Shown piece after piece: positions 50,147-57,390 of a stretch of DNA of 64,000 nucleotides (positions are counted from its first letter, which is position 1; each line of letters opens with the position of its first letter). The DNA is from JAZKFT01 sp040386335 (GTDB lineage Bacteria > Bacteroidota > Bacteroidia > Chitinophagales > Chitinophagaceae), in assembly GCA_040386335.1 (NCBI GenBank), contig JAZKFT010000040.1:62001-126000 (forward strand), written 5' to 3'. Below the pieces are notes generated by a model. It was not told where the DNA came from. It did no database searches and saw only the letters and a list, made by a program, of their open reading frames with translations. A program made the position numbers and the translations under genes.

Positions 50147-50428
50147 GTGCGATACATCGTTAACTTTTTTAAAAGCAAATTCCTGATAGCTGTTGCGGCT
50201 TTCGGCGTATGGCTTTTTTTCTTCGATAAAAACGATGTACCCTCGCAAATAGCCCGCAAGCAGGAAGAGAGGGCACTGAACGCCAAAATAAAATACTACA
50301 AAGAGCAGATCAGGGAAACCAGTGACGAACTGAACAACCTGCAAAGCGATCCTGCCGCCCTTGAGAAATATGCCAGGGAAAAGTATTTTATGAAACGGGA
50401 CAATGAAGAGGTGTTTATTATTGAATAG
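50147..50428 (+). CDS. Septum formation initiator, DivIC/FtsB type
   Basis: 93 residues from the GTG at 50147 (VRYIVNFFKSKF). An earlier GTG at 50084 would give 114 residues; the later start places the membrane span (LIAVAAFGVWLFFF) at about 13-26, as is usual in this family. No ATG is available. A coiled coil follows (ARKQEERALNAKIKYYKEQIRETSDELNNLQ), and then the conserved end LEKYAREKYFMKRDNEEVFIIE. DivIC/FtsB proteins link FtsQ and FtsL in the divisome. There is no division gene beside it. Confidence 0.8.
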   Translation: MRYIVNFFKSKFLIAVAAFGVWLFFFDKNDVPSQIARKQEERALNAKIKYYKEQIRETSDELNNLQSDPAALEKYAREKYFMKRDNEEVFIIE

Positions 50429-50451
50429 CCATTTTACGCTTTACACTCAAT

Positions 50452-50599
50452 GCCGGACGCGAAACGCTGAACGTGTGACGCCTGGCGCAGCAACTTTACC
50501 AGTTATCAAAACAAAAAGGGGAACAGGTCGTGATGTGCAATACTTTCAGCATCTGGCATCCGGCCTCCAGCGTAAAGCGTTCAGCGTTTCGCGTCCGGC
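50452..50599. repeat. 22-base perfect inverted repeat after divIC
   Basis: The arms at 50452-50473 and 50578-50599 are exact reverse complements (the left arm begins GCCGGACGCGAAACG) with 104 bases between them; the pairing continues imperfectly inward. The G+C-rich words CGCTGAACG and GCGTTTCGCG contrast with the A/T-rich surroundings. It could be a small non-coding mobile element. Confidence 0.7.
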
Positions 50600-50694
50600 T
50601 TTCACCGAAAAAACTTTTAAAATAAGGGCAATAAGGCTTGCACAAACACGTTTGTAATTGTAGATTCACCTTCTCTAACTGCTACAATTTGCCT

Positions 50695-50928
50695 ATGTAC
50701 CTTTTTACTCCGGAAGATTTGCTGGAATATTATTACCAGGAAACTTCACCTGAAAAATCACAAGCTATTGCCCTGGAACTGGAAAACAATTGGGCACTTC
50801 AGCAAAAATTTGATGTTATATGCCAGGCTGCTGAAAGGCTGGATAAAACACTCCGATCTCCACGGCCAGCCTCTGTACAGTCTGTTATGGATTATGCCAC
50901 TGCACATCTTACGGCACAGGTTAATTAA
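50695..50928 (+). CDS. Small conserved hypothetical protein
   Basis: 77 residues from the ATG at 50695 (MYLFTPEDLLEYYYQETSPEKSQ). The chain is acidic and helical: IALELENNWALQQKFDVICQAAERLD, then SPRPASVQSVMDYA. The N-terminus resembles the short sigma-binding helix pair found at the start of some anti-sigma factors, but no membrane part or sigma gene is present. It lies 56 bases before nth on the same strand. The function is unknown. Confidence 0.6.
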   Translation: MYLFTPEDLLEYYYQETSPEKSQAIALELENNWALQQKFDVICQAAERLDKTLRSPRPASVQSVMDYATAHLTAQVN

Positions 50929-50984
50929 AGCCTTATTTTGCCCAACCTTAGTCATACTCCATAATGAGAGGTGTAAGATTTTGA

Positions 50985-51632
50985 ATGACCCGCAAAGAAA
51001 AGTTTAAGTTTGTTCTTGACTATTTTCAGCTTCATAACCCTGATGCTGAAACAGAACTTACATACGATAGCCCGTATGAATTATTGGTGGCGGTCATACT
51101 ATCCGCCCAATGCACCGATAAGCGGGTGAATCTAACAACCCCGACCATCTTCGCCCGTTATCCTAATCCCAAAGCCTTATCGGTGGCAACATTTGATGAT
51201 TTGTTTCCATTGGTAAAAAGCATCAGCTATCCCAACAATAAAACAAAGCATCTTATTGGTATGGCAGGCATGCTGATGGAAAAATTTAATGGAGAAGTTC
51301 CGCTTACTGTGGACGAATTGGTTCAATTGCCAGGTGTTGGAAGAAAGACTGCCAATGTAATTACCTCGGTTGTGGACAGTCAGCCCAACATGGCAGTGGA
51401 TACGCATGTTTTTAGAGTTAGTGCACGCCTTGGGCTTACGGTAAAAGCCACTACACCACTGGCCGCTGAAAAGCAATTGATACGGTACATCCCCAGGGAA
51501 TTGGTACATAAAGCACACCATTGGATTATTTTGCATGGTCGCTATACCTGCCTGGCCCGGAATCCTAAATGTGAAATATGTGGGCTTAAAGTAGCCTGTA
51601 ACTTCTATTTGAAGCAAAATAAAATGGCTTAG
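50985..51632 (+). CDS. nth: Endonuclease III
   Basis: 215 residues, the normal length. The helix-hairpin-helix LPGVGRKTANVI carries catalytic Lys121, and Asp139 sits in AVDTHVFRVSARLGL. The [4Fe-4S] cluster ligands are Cys189, Cys196, Cys199 and Cys205 in the standard C-x6-C-x2-C-x5-C spacing. The enzyme removes oxidised pyrimidines and nicks the resulting abasic site in base excision repair. Start at the ATG at 50985; no Shine-Dalgarno sequence. Confidence 0.97.
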   Translation: MTRKEKFKFVLDYFQLHNPDAETELTYDSPYELLVAVILSAQCTDKRVNLTTPTIFARYPNPKALSVATFDDLFPLVKSISYPNNKTKHLIGMAGMLMEKFNGEVPLTVDELVQLPGVGRKTANVITSVVDSQPNMAVDTHVFRVSARLGLTVKATTPLAAEKQLIRYIPRELVHKAHHWIILHGRYTCLARNPKCEICGLKVACNFYLKQNKMA

Positions 51633-51736
51633 TGCCAGATTTTAGGCAAAGAAATCATGCAATGGGGTAGATTGTTTCATATATTTTTTTATCTTGACCA
51701 TCGTTAGTTTGATTCTCCCATAGCCAACCTTTCTGC

Positions 51737-52684
51737 ATGAAACGATTCTGTGTAAGCCTTTGTAAACAAGGCTTTATAATTTTAATGCTTATACTCCAGG
51801 GCCAAAAGGCTCAATCACAGTATTATTATTACAACGACAAATACTACGACAACGGCTTCATTATAGAGATAGGAGGAGGTGTTGGCGGAATTAACTGCCT
51901 TACCGACCTCGGCGGAAAAAAAGGTGTCGGTAAAAGATTTATTAAAGACGTTAACTGGGGCAATACACAACTCTGCACCAATGTTTATGCCGGCGTAATG
52001 ATTGGAGATGTTTTCGGCATACGCCTGGAAGGGATGTTTGGAAAAGTGAAAGCTTACGACAGCATACTGAGCAAATACAAAACCGATGGAGCCACAATGG
52101 GTCGGTATTACCGTAACCTAAACTTCCGTAGTAATGTCAGGGAGTTTGCAATTATCGCTGAGTTTCATCCACTGATGTTGCAGGATTTTATGGACAGGGA
52201 ACCACCCAGGCTTTCACCTTATATCCTGGCCGGTATTGGCCGGTTTAATTTTGACCCCGAAACCTATTACCAGGGACAATGGGTAAGGCTTAGCCCCCTG
52301 CGATTGGAAGGCCAGGGCTTTGCCGAATACAAAGACCGGACGGTATATCACTTAAGTGCCACCAGCTTCCCGGTAGGCCTGGGTGTGCGATACGAGTTAA
52401 GCGACATGTTTGTGGCCCGGTTCGAAGTAAACCATCGGTTTACCAGCACCGACTACCTGGACGATGTAAGTAAAGGGGAGTATGTGGACCCATCCCTCTT
52501 TAGTAACTACCTCTCCGGCAACGAAGCTTTTTTAGCAACCCAGTTATACAACCGTCATGCTGAACTGGACCCGAACTATACACCGGTAGTGGGTGACATA
52601 CGGGGGAAATCAAAAAACAATGATTCCTATTTCACCTTCAACCTGAAACTGGGGATTACACTTGGCCGGAAGGGAAGGGATTAA
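51737..52684 (+). CDS. Outer-membrane beta-barrel-like protein
   Basis: 315 residues. A signal peptide (FIILMLILQGQKAQSQ) is followed by a Tyr/Asp/Asn-rich start (YYYYNDKYYDNG). Alternating strands with glycine turns then fill the chain: GFIIEIGGGVGGINCL, NVYAGVMIGDVFGIRLEGMFGK, LSPYILAGIGRFNF, SFPVGLGVRYELSDMFVARFEVNHRFTSTDYLDD, ending in FTFNLKLGITLGRKGRD. The pattern fits an 8- to 10-strand outer-membrane barrel like those of porin-type or gliding-related proteins. No specific function can be assigned. Confidence 0.75.
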   Translation: MKRFCVSLCKQGFIILMLILQGQKAQSQYYYYNDKYYDNGFIIEIGGGVGGINCLTDLGGKKGVGKRFIKDVNWGNTQLCTNVYAGVMIGDVFGIRLEGMFGKVKAYDSILSKYKTDGATMGRYYRNLNFRSNVREFAIIAEFHPLMLQDFMDREPPRLSPYILAGIGRFNFDPETYYQGQWVRLSPLRLEGQGFAEYKDRTVYHLSATSFPVGLGVRYELSDMFVARFEVNHRFTSTDYLDDVSKGEYVDPSLFSNYLSGNEAFLATQLYNRHAELDPNYTPVVGDIRGKSKNNDSYFTFNLKLGITLGRKGRD

Positions 52685-52715
52685 GCATACATTGTTTCTT
52701 TGCCGGACAAAAAAA

Positions 52716-52749
52716 TGCCTGCAATTGGCTATTAGACCTATTGCAGGCA
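52716..52749 (-). terminator. Terminator after the fibre-like gene
   Basis: TGCCTGCAAT pairs with ATTGCAGGCA around a 14-base loop; in the minus-strand direction seven T residues follow. Confidence 0.75.
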
Positions 52750-52763
52750 GGGGTTTAGGATTT

Positions 52764-54218
52764 TTATTGTTTGATGACCATCACGCTAAATTTTTCGCCT
52801 GCAGGCATTACGCCGGGGTTGTTTTCCCTGAAAATAGCCCAGCCACTGCCTACCCACCAAACACCCACAGGACCTGTGTATGCTGCCACATATACATGAC
52901 TTACGATTACAATATCAGTTGAAGCCATCCCTGAATAGTTGAGATAAGTAAGGTTGCCGCTAATATTAGCCACTTCTGCAGTATGGATAAATGCTGTTTT
53001 GTTAGCGCCGCTCACTTTCAAAAAGCCATTATTGAGTTCCAGCTTTTGTGTAGGATTTGTGGTTCCAATCCCAACTTTCCCATCGCCGGTAATACTCATT
53101 ATATCTCCTGTGAGTCCATGGTAAATATTAAACCTGTCATTATTGATCGTAACATTATCATTGAAGCCTGCCAGGTGCCAGTAATTATTGCCAGCAGAAT
53201 TTTGATTGCTGAATTGCAGCCTTGCATAGTCACTTTCGTTTTCATGCAATGCTAATGTTCCATTTATAGTGTTGCTGTTTGAAGCAACAGTTAGTTTAGA
53301 ATCAAAGCCGATCACATTCGGTTGGCCAATCCTTACAATGCCGGTATTGCCATTTTGAATGTCGTTTCCGGTAACGTTCCAAACGCCTGCACTGGCGGGC
53401 AGGTTTTGCCATGTTGCATTACCAGTGGCGTCGCTGGTTAGCACTTTGTTCGTCCCGCCACCCAGGTTGACAAATTGCACAGCACCGACTGTAACCAACG
53501 CTTTTCCCGCACCGGAAAAATCCCGAAAATATCCACCTGTGCCACCAGTATTTGCATTTAGTCCATAAACACCGTAACCACCTGTTCCGGATGAAAATCC
53601 GTTGAGGCCGGCTTCTCCATAAACGCCGGCACCCCAACCGCTGGCACCTGCCTCTTTTACTGAACCTGCTACACCCCAACCTCCGCCGTTCTGAATTCCA
53701 TAAACACCGATGCTGTTACTCGTAATGCTTTTGCTTTCGCCCCTTACACCAGAGGAACGAAAAGAAGCCCCGCTGGGTACGTCCAGTATACCCATGATGG
53801 CACCGGAATCAGTGCTGGCATTTGTAGTGCGGGCAAAAACCCCAGGTCTGTTAGTACCTTCTATATGAAGCCTAAACAGTGGATTTCCGGTGTTGATACC
53901 TATTTGCCCATTACCCCTCATGACGAAAAAATTAGGCTCAAGGTCAGTAGTAATCTTAAAAGTATCCTGCGATGGATTAGATAAACTGCCTATCCGGGCT
54001 CCTAATTCCCAAAATCCCAAACTATTATTCCTGAATTTTAGCCGGGTAAAGTCATTGGCCCGGTTCCAGAGTATTTGTTCCACAGAACTCGTAGAGCCAG
54101 CGGTTTGCTCTACCGTAAATTTTGCAAATTGTAATGTAGAAGCGTCTATGCCCACTTTCTGTGAAAAGGCTCCTGTACTGAGAAAGAGGGCTACAGATAA
54201 AGTGATACTATTTTTCAT
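52764..54218 (-). CDS. Secreted fibre-like repeat protein
   Basis: 484 residues. After a signal peptide (to GAFSQ), the chain is rich in Gly, Asn, Thr and Ser with tail-fibre-like segments: VMRGNGQIGINTGNPLFRLHIEGTN, GVYGIQNGGGWGVAG, GVYGEAGLNG, GVYGLNANTGGTGGYFRD and GKVGIGTTNPTQKLELNNG. The C-terminal 90 residues (KTAFIHTAEVANISGNLTYLNYSG to EKFSVMVIKQ) form a domain shared with the paralogue at 54833-56389. The protein is likely exported to the surface. It is the last gene of the three-gene group and follows the small secreted protein gene by 19 bases. Confidence 0.8.
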   Translation of the reverse strand: MKNSITLSVALFLSTGAFSQKVGIDASTLQFAKFTVEQTAGSTSSVEQILWNRANDFTRLKFRNNSLGFWELGARIGSLSNPSQDTFKITTDLEPNFFVMRGNGQIGINTGNPLFRLHIEGTNRPGVFARTTNASTDSGAIMGILDVPSGASFRSSGVRGESKSITSNSIGVYGIQNGGGWGVAGSVKEAGASGWGAGVYGEAGLNGFSSGTGGYGVYGLNANTGGTGGYFRDFSGAGKALVTVGAVQFVNLGGGTNKVLTSDATGNATWQNLPASAGVWNVTGNDIQNGNTGIVRIGQPNVIGFDSKLTVASNSNTINGTLALHENESDYARLQFSNQNSAGNNYWHLAGFNDNVTINNDRFNIYHGLTGDIMSITGDGKVGIGTTNPTQKLELNNGFLKVSGANKTAFIHTAEVANISGNLTYLNYSGMASTDIVIVSHVYVAAYTGPVGVWWVGSGWAIFRENNPGVMPAGEKFSVMVIKQ

Positions 54219-54237
54219 GATGTATTTTTTTTAAGCG

Positions 54238-54603
54238 TTATTGGATATCCCTTTTAAGTGGATCCTGGGTTGTATTAGGTTTTACTGCCGTAGGGGGTGG
54301 GGTTTTAATGGTGCTGGCGCCTGTCGGTAAATAATACACTTCGCCATTCATAAGAAGGATATTGTTGGCTGCAATCGCTTTGGCGATATCTAGTGGTTTA
54401 CCTGTCTCATCCAGTAAATTGGTATGCCGCAGTTTGCATATGCTGTCCACCTGTTGCTTTACTTTTTGCGGGTCCATTTTTTTGATGGCTTCCATTGCCG
54501 GCTTCATTCCTGCTCTTGAAAGCGGGTCGTTAGTTCCGGTATTGGTTTGTGCTGCAGCAGCAAAGCTTATCATGAGGGCTGCAACTGTTGAATAGCGTTT
54601 CAT
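54238..54603 (-). CDS. Small secreted protein between two fibre-like genes
   Basis: 121 residues from the ATG at 54603 (MKRYSTVAALMISFAAAAQTNTG); a longer frame upstream lacks a signal-like start. The mature part has DPLSRAGMKPAMEAIKKMDPQKVKQQVDSICKLR, LDIAKAIAANNILLMNGEVYYLPTG and a Pro/Thr-rich end that contains a second DPLKR word. No domain is recognised. It sits 19 bases ahead of the fibre-like gene and may serve as its chaperone or subunit; this is a guess from position. Only one Cys is present. Confidence 0.65.
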   Translation of the reverse strand: MKRYSTVAALMISFAAAAQTNTGTNDPLSRAGMKPAMEAIKKMDPQKVKQQVDSICKLRHTNLLDETGKPLDIAKAIAANNILLMNGEVYYLPTGASTIKTPPPTAVKPNTTQDPLKRDIQ

Positions 54604-54832
54604 GTTAGTGAGTTTTTTTAATAAATATTTATATAGGCAAGATATATAGCCGCCGGGCCCATGGAAATCGCCGTTGTGCAATTGCACTATTTGAACTATT
54701 AATTAGCAATAGGAGAAAAAACTTCTTTTTGGATGCCCTGCTTAAATGAGGCCCCTGCCGCTGCTCTTTAAAAAATATAACTACAGCCTCAGTTGTGAGT
54801 GAAGCGGCCTGCAGTTACCCTGGTAATCATCT

Positions 54833-56389
54833 TTATTGTTTTATAACAAGCACATTAAAAGCTGCATCCACCGGCATGGCAACGAAATCCTGGTTGAATA
54901 TGTTCCAGGTATTTGAAAACCAGTAAACAGCAATCGGGTGAGAATTGTATACGCCAAAGGGGGTGCCGCCGGGGTTGTAAACCTGGGTGGCTATCACCAT
55001 ATCAGTAGCCGCCGCACCCGGGTAACTGAGCGATGTAACATGGCCTGTGATATTAGAACTGGTTGCGGTATGGATAAAAGCAGTTTTTGTAGGGCCACTG
55101 ACTCTTAAATACCCGTTTCTTAAATCGATGGCGTTACCGTTTCCGGTACCAAGATACCAGCCCAGCAAGGCAGCACCATTGGAACTATAACTCGTAGCCG
55201 CCACGCCAATACCCAGTTGCGATGTGGTGGCGCTTGATCCATAAACGCCAATGGTACCCGACAATTGCGATGGAAAGGTTTCGTTGCCGGCAAAGCCGCG
55301 CACCCCATAACTGGATGCCGCTGTAGTATTAACATTATTAGCTGCAGTAATACCGCTCGCATTGCTTCCATTGGAAGCTAATACGTTTATTCCTGAACCG
55401 GATGAATTCTGTTTTGAAATGCTTAACACGTTAGTGGCATTACTGGAAAATTGAACAGAGGCTGCGGCAAAAGAAGCATCCGTAATTAAAAGTTTGTTAC
55501 CGGAGCCATTGCCAGAGATTTCTACTGTTGGCGATGTATTGGCTGCGTTGGTATTTTGAAAATATGCGGTACTTCCCGTTGCCGTACCGTTTTTACGGCC
55601 CTCAAAACTATTACCCGAATTGCTTTCGGCCACAACACCAAAACCTCCGGTGGTACTGTGGTTTAGAGCATAGATAGCGCTTTGGCCAATGCTTCTTACA
55701 TCTACTGTAATGCCATCACCCTGGGTGCCGGTTTTTAATACATGCAGGCCTTTTCCTACGCCAGGCGATTGAACGAGAAGCACGGTAGCATCAGTAACGC
55801 TACTGCTTTGGACAAAAAAACCAGTTGATCCAAAAGAGCCGATGCCCGTTTGATCCGACGTGGACAAAGCGGTAAACGCATCATGAGAGCTGCTTGAAAA
55901 TATAGCGGCAGGTACACCGTTTGACTGAACGGACAGTGCTGTAACGGGATGTGCGGAATTTTCCGGGTATCCCTTGAGTATTCTAACCGTAGCAGTGGCG
56001 GCTACCACCGGGTTCTCGATAAACAATGATTCCCGGTTACCGTTCTCTACATGAAGCCGGTACAATGGGTTGGTTGTGTTAATGCCCACATTGCCATCGG
56101 CTGAAATGGTCATACGGCTGGTAACGCTGGTGGCAAACTGTATTTTGCCGTTGGGTTCCAGGTTGCTAATGCTAAAATCGTTATCGAACATTCTCATACG
56201 CACGCCCCTGCCATCAGCATTTGTGGTGGAGGCATTGGTAATGCCAATGCTTACGTCTGAACTGCCTTGCTTATGTACATGCAAGGAATAGGCTCCGGCT
56301 GGCACAGTCGTGCCGATTCCAACATTTTGCCCAAGAGCCAAAGAAAAATGCATGAAAGAAAGACCGGTAATGATAAGATACTTTTTCAT
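54833..56389 (-). CDS. Secreted fibre-like repeat protein, paralogue of the gene at 52764-54218
   Basis: 518 residues. After the signal peptide (to SLALGQ), the chain is NVGIGTTVPAGAYSLHVHKQG, ISADGNVGINTTNPLYRLHVENGN, and many Ala/Gly/Ser-rich beta-helix-like segments. The C-terminal domain (KTAFIHTATSSNITGHVTSLSYPG to DAAFNVLVIKQ) is close to that of the neighbouring fibre-like protein, including HP(I/V), W(A/N)IF and the VIKQ terminus. The likely role is surface adhesion or matrix. Such proteins are common at type IX or autotransporter-like surfaces in Bacteroidota, but no clear type IX sorting tail is seen. It is followed by 229 bases with no clear terminator. Confidence 0.8.
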   Translation of the reverse strand: MKKYLIITGLSFMHFSLALGQNVGIGTTVPAGAYSLHVHKQGSSDVSIGITNASTTNADGRGVRMRMFDNDFSISNLEPNGKIQFATSVTSRMTISADGNVGINTTNPLYRLHVENGNRESLFIENPVVAATATVRILKGYPENSAHPVTALSVQSNGVPAAIFSSSSHDAFTALSTSDQTGIGSFGSTGFFVQSSSVTDATVLLVQSPGVGKGLHVLKTGTQGDGITVDVRSIGQSAIYALNHSTTGGFGVVAESNSGNSFEGRKNGTATGSTAYFQNTNAANTSPTVEISGNGSGNKLLITDASFAAASVQFSSNATNVLSISKQNSSGSGINVLASNGSNASGITAANNVNTTAASSYGVRGFAGNETFPSQLSGTIGVYGSSATTSQLGIGVAATSYSSNGAALLGWYLGTGNGNAIDLRNGYLRVSGPTKTAFIHTATSSNITGHVTSLSYPGAAATDMVIATQVYNPGGTPFGVYNSHPIAVYWFSNTWNIFNQDFVAMPVDAAFNVLVIKQ

Positions 56390-56485
56390 TTTACAAGATT
56401 GTTAGCTTGTAAAATAAGATGAGCCAACTATCAATGATGGCAGCAATTGTGTAGTTGCAGCATTTCATTGACTGGTTAGCATCCT

Positions 56486-57241
56486 TTAATGGCCATCCGT
56501 TAAAAATAGCTGTACAAAGGCATCTTTGCGCTGCCGGCTGATGGGTATTTTGGTCCCATCATTCATTTCTACCATACCGCCCTCTGCCTTTATGTATTTG
56601 GATACAAAATCCATGTTGATCAAATGGGAGTGATGTATCCTGGCAAAGCGTTGTTTTCTTAAAAGTTCTTCTATATCCTTCAGGGTTTTCGACAGGGTCA
56701 TTTTTTTGTTATCGTTAAAAAAAATAATGGTGTAGTTGCCACTCGATTCGCAACGGGTTATAGTGGAAGGGTCGGTAAAAAGAATACCATTGATAGTAGA
56801 CAGCGGTATTTTCTCCACGGGCATTTTATAGGGCTGGTACTCTTTCATCAGTGTCTCCAGCTGATGTTTCAGTCCCAGTTCTTTTTGTTTTTTTTCAAAG
56901 CGGCTGATGGATTTTACCAGGTCGTCAGCATCAATTGGTTTTAATAAATAATCAAGGGCTGCCACCTTAAAAGCATCTACCGCAAACTGGTTATAGGCTG
57001 TGGTAAAAACGATATCAAATCGTGGATCCGGGAAACTCCGGATCACTTCAAAGCCATTCTTATGCGGCATCTCGATATCTAAAAACACCAGTTGCGGTGC
57101 ATGTATCCGGATCGCATCAATGCCTTCATCGGCTGATCTGCAGAGCGCTGCAATCTCCACCTGGGGGCAATAGTTTTTTAACTGCCACTCCAGCATTTCC
57201 AGGGCATCCTGTTCATCGTCAATTAAAATGGCTTGTATCAT
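56486..57241 (-). CDS. LytTR-family response regulator
   Basis: 251 residues from the ATG at 57241 (MIQAILIDDEQDALEML). The receiver domain has the acidic pair at 8-9, the phosphorylated Asp55 in LVFLDIEMPHKNG and the KPI loop. The LytTR DNA-binding domain fills about 150-250: IPLSTINGILFTDPSTITRCESSGNYTIIFF, RIHHSHLINMDFVSKYIK, IPISRQRKDAFVQLF. Its partner is the sensor kinase gene 150 bases upstream. Likely targets include the adjacent fibre-like genes, an inference from position only. Confidence 0.94.
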   Translation of the reverse strand: MIQAILIDDEQDALEMLEWQLKNYCPQVEIAALCRSADEGIDAIRIHAPQLVFLDIEMPHKNGFEVIRSFPDPRFDIVFTTAYNQFAVDAFKVAALDYLLKPIDADDLVKSISRFEKKQKELGLKHQLETLMKEYQPYKMPVEKIPLSTINGILFTDPSTITRCESSGNYTIIFFNDNKKMTLSKTLKDIEELLRKQRFARIHHSHLINMDFVSKYIKAEGGMVEMNDGTKIPISRQRKDAFVQLFLTDGH

Positions 57242-57270
57242 AAGATGTGTTTTGTTCAATACGTCTATCG

Positions 57271-57374
57271 GTCATTAGGTCATTGGGTCAATAGTCAATT
57301 TTTCGTTGGGCAAAATGGAGTTTTTCTACCTGCCTTCCGGCCAAAAATGACTATTGACCCAATGACCTAATGAC
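57271..57374. repeat. 27-base perfect inverted repeat between sensor kinase and regulator genes
   Basis: The arms at 57271-57297 and 57348-57374 are exact reverse complements (the left arm begins GTCATTAGGTCATTGGG) around a 50-base loop. The arms are made of repeated words of the CATTGGGTCAATAGTCATT kind. The element fills most of the space between two co-oriented genes and could act as a hairpin in their mRNA. Confidence 0.8.
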
Positions 57375-57390
57375 GAATTAAAATAGGTGC

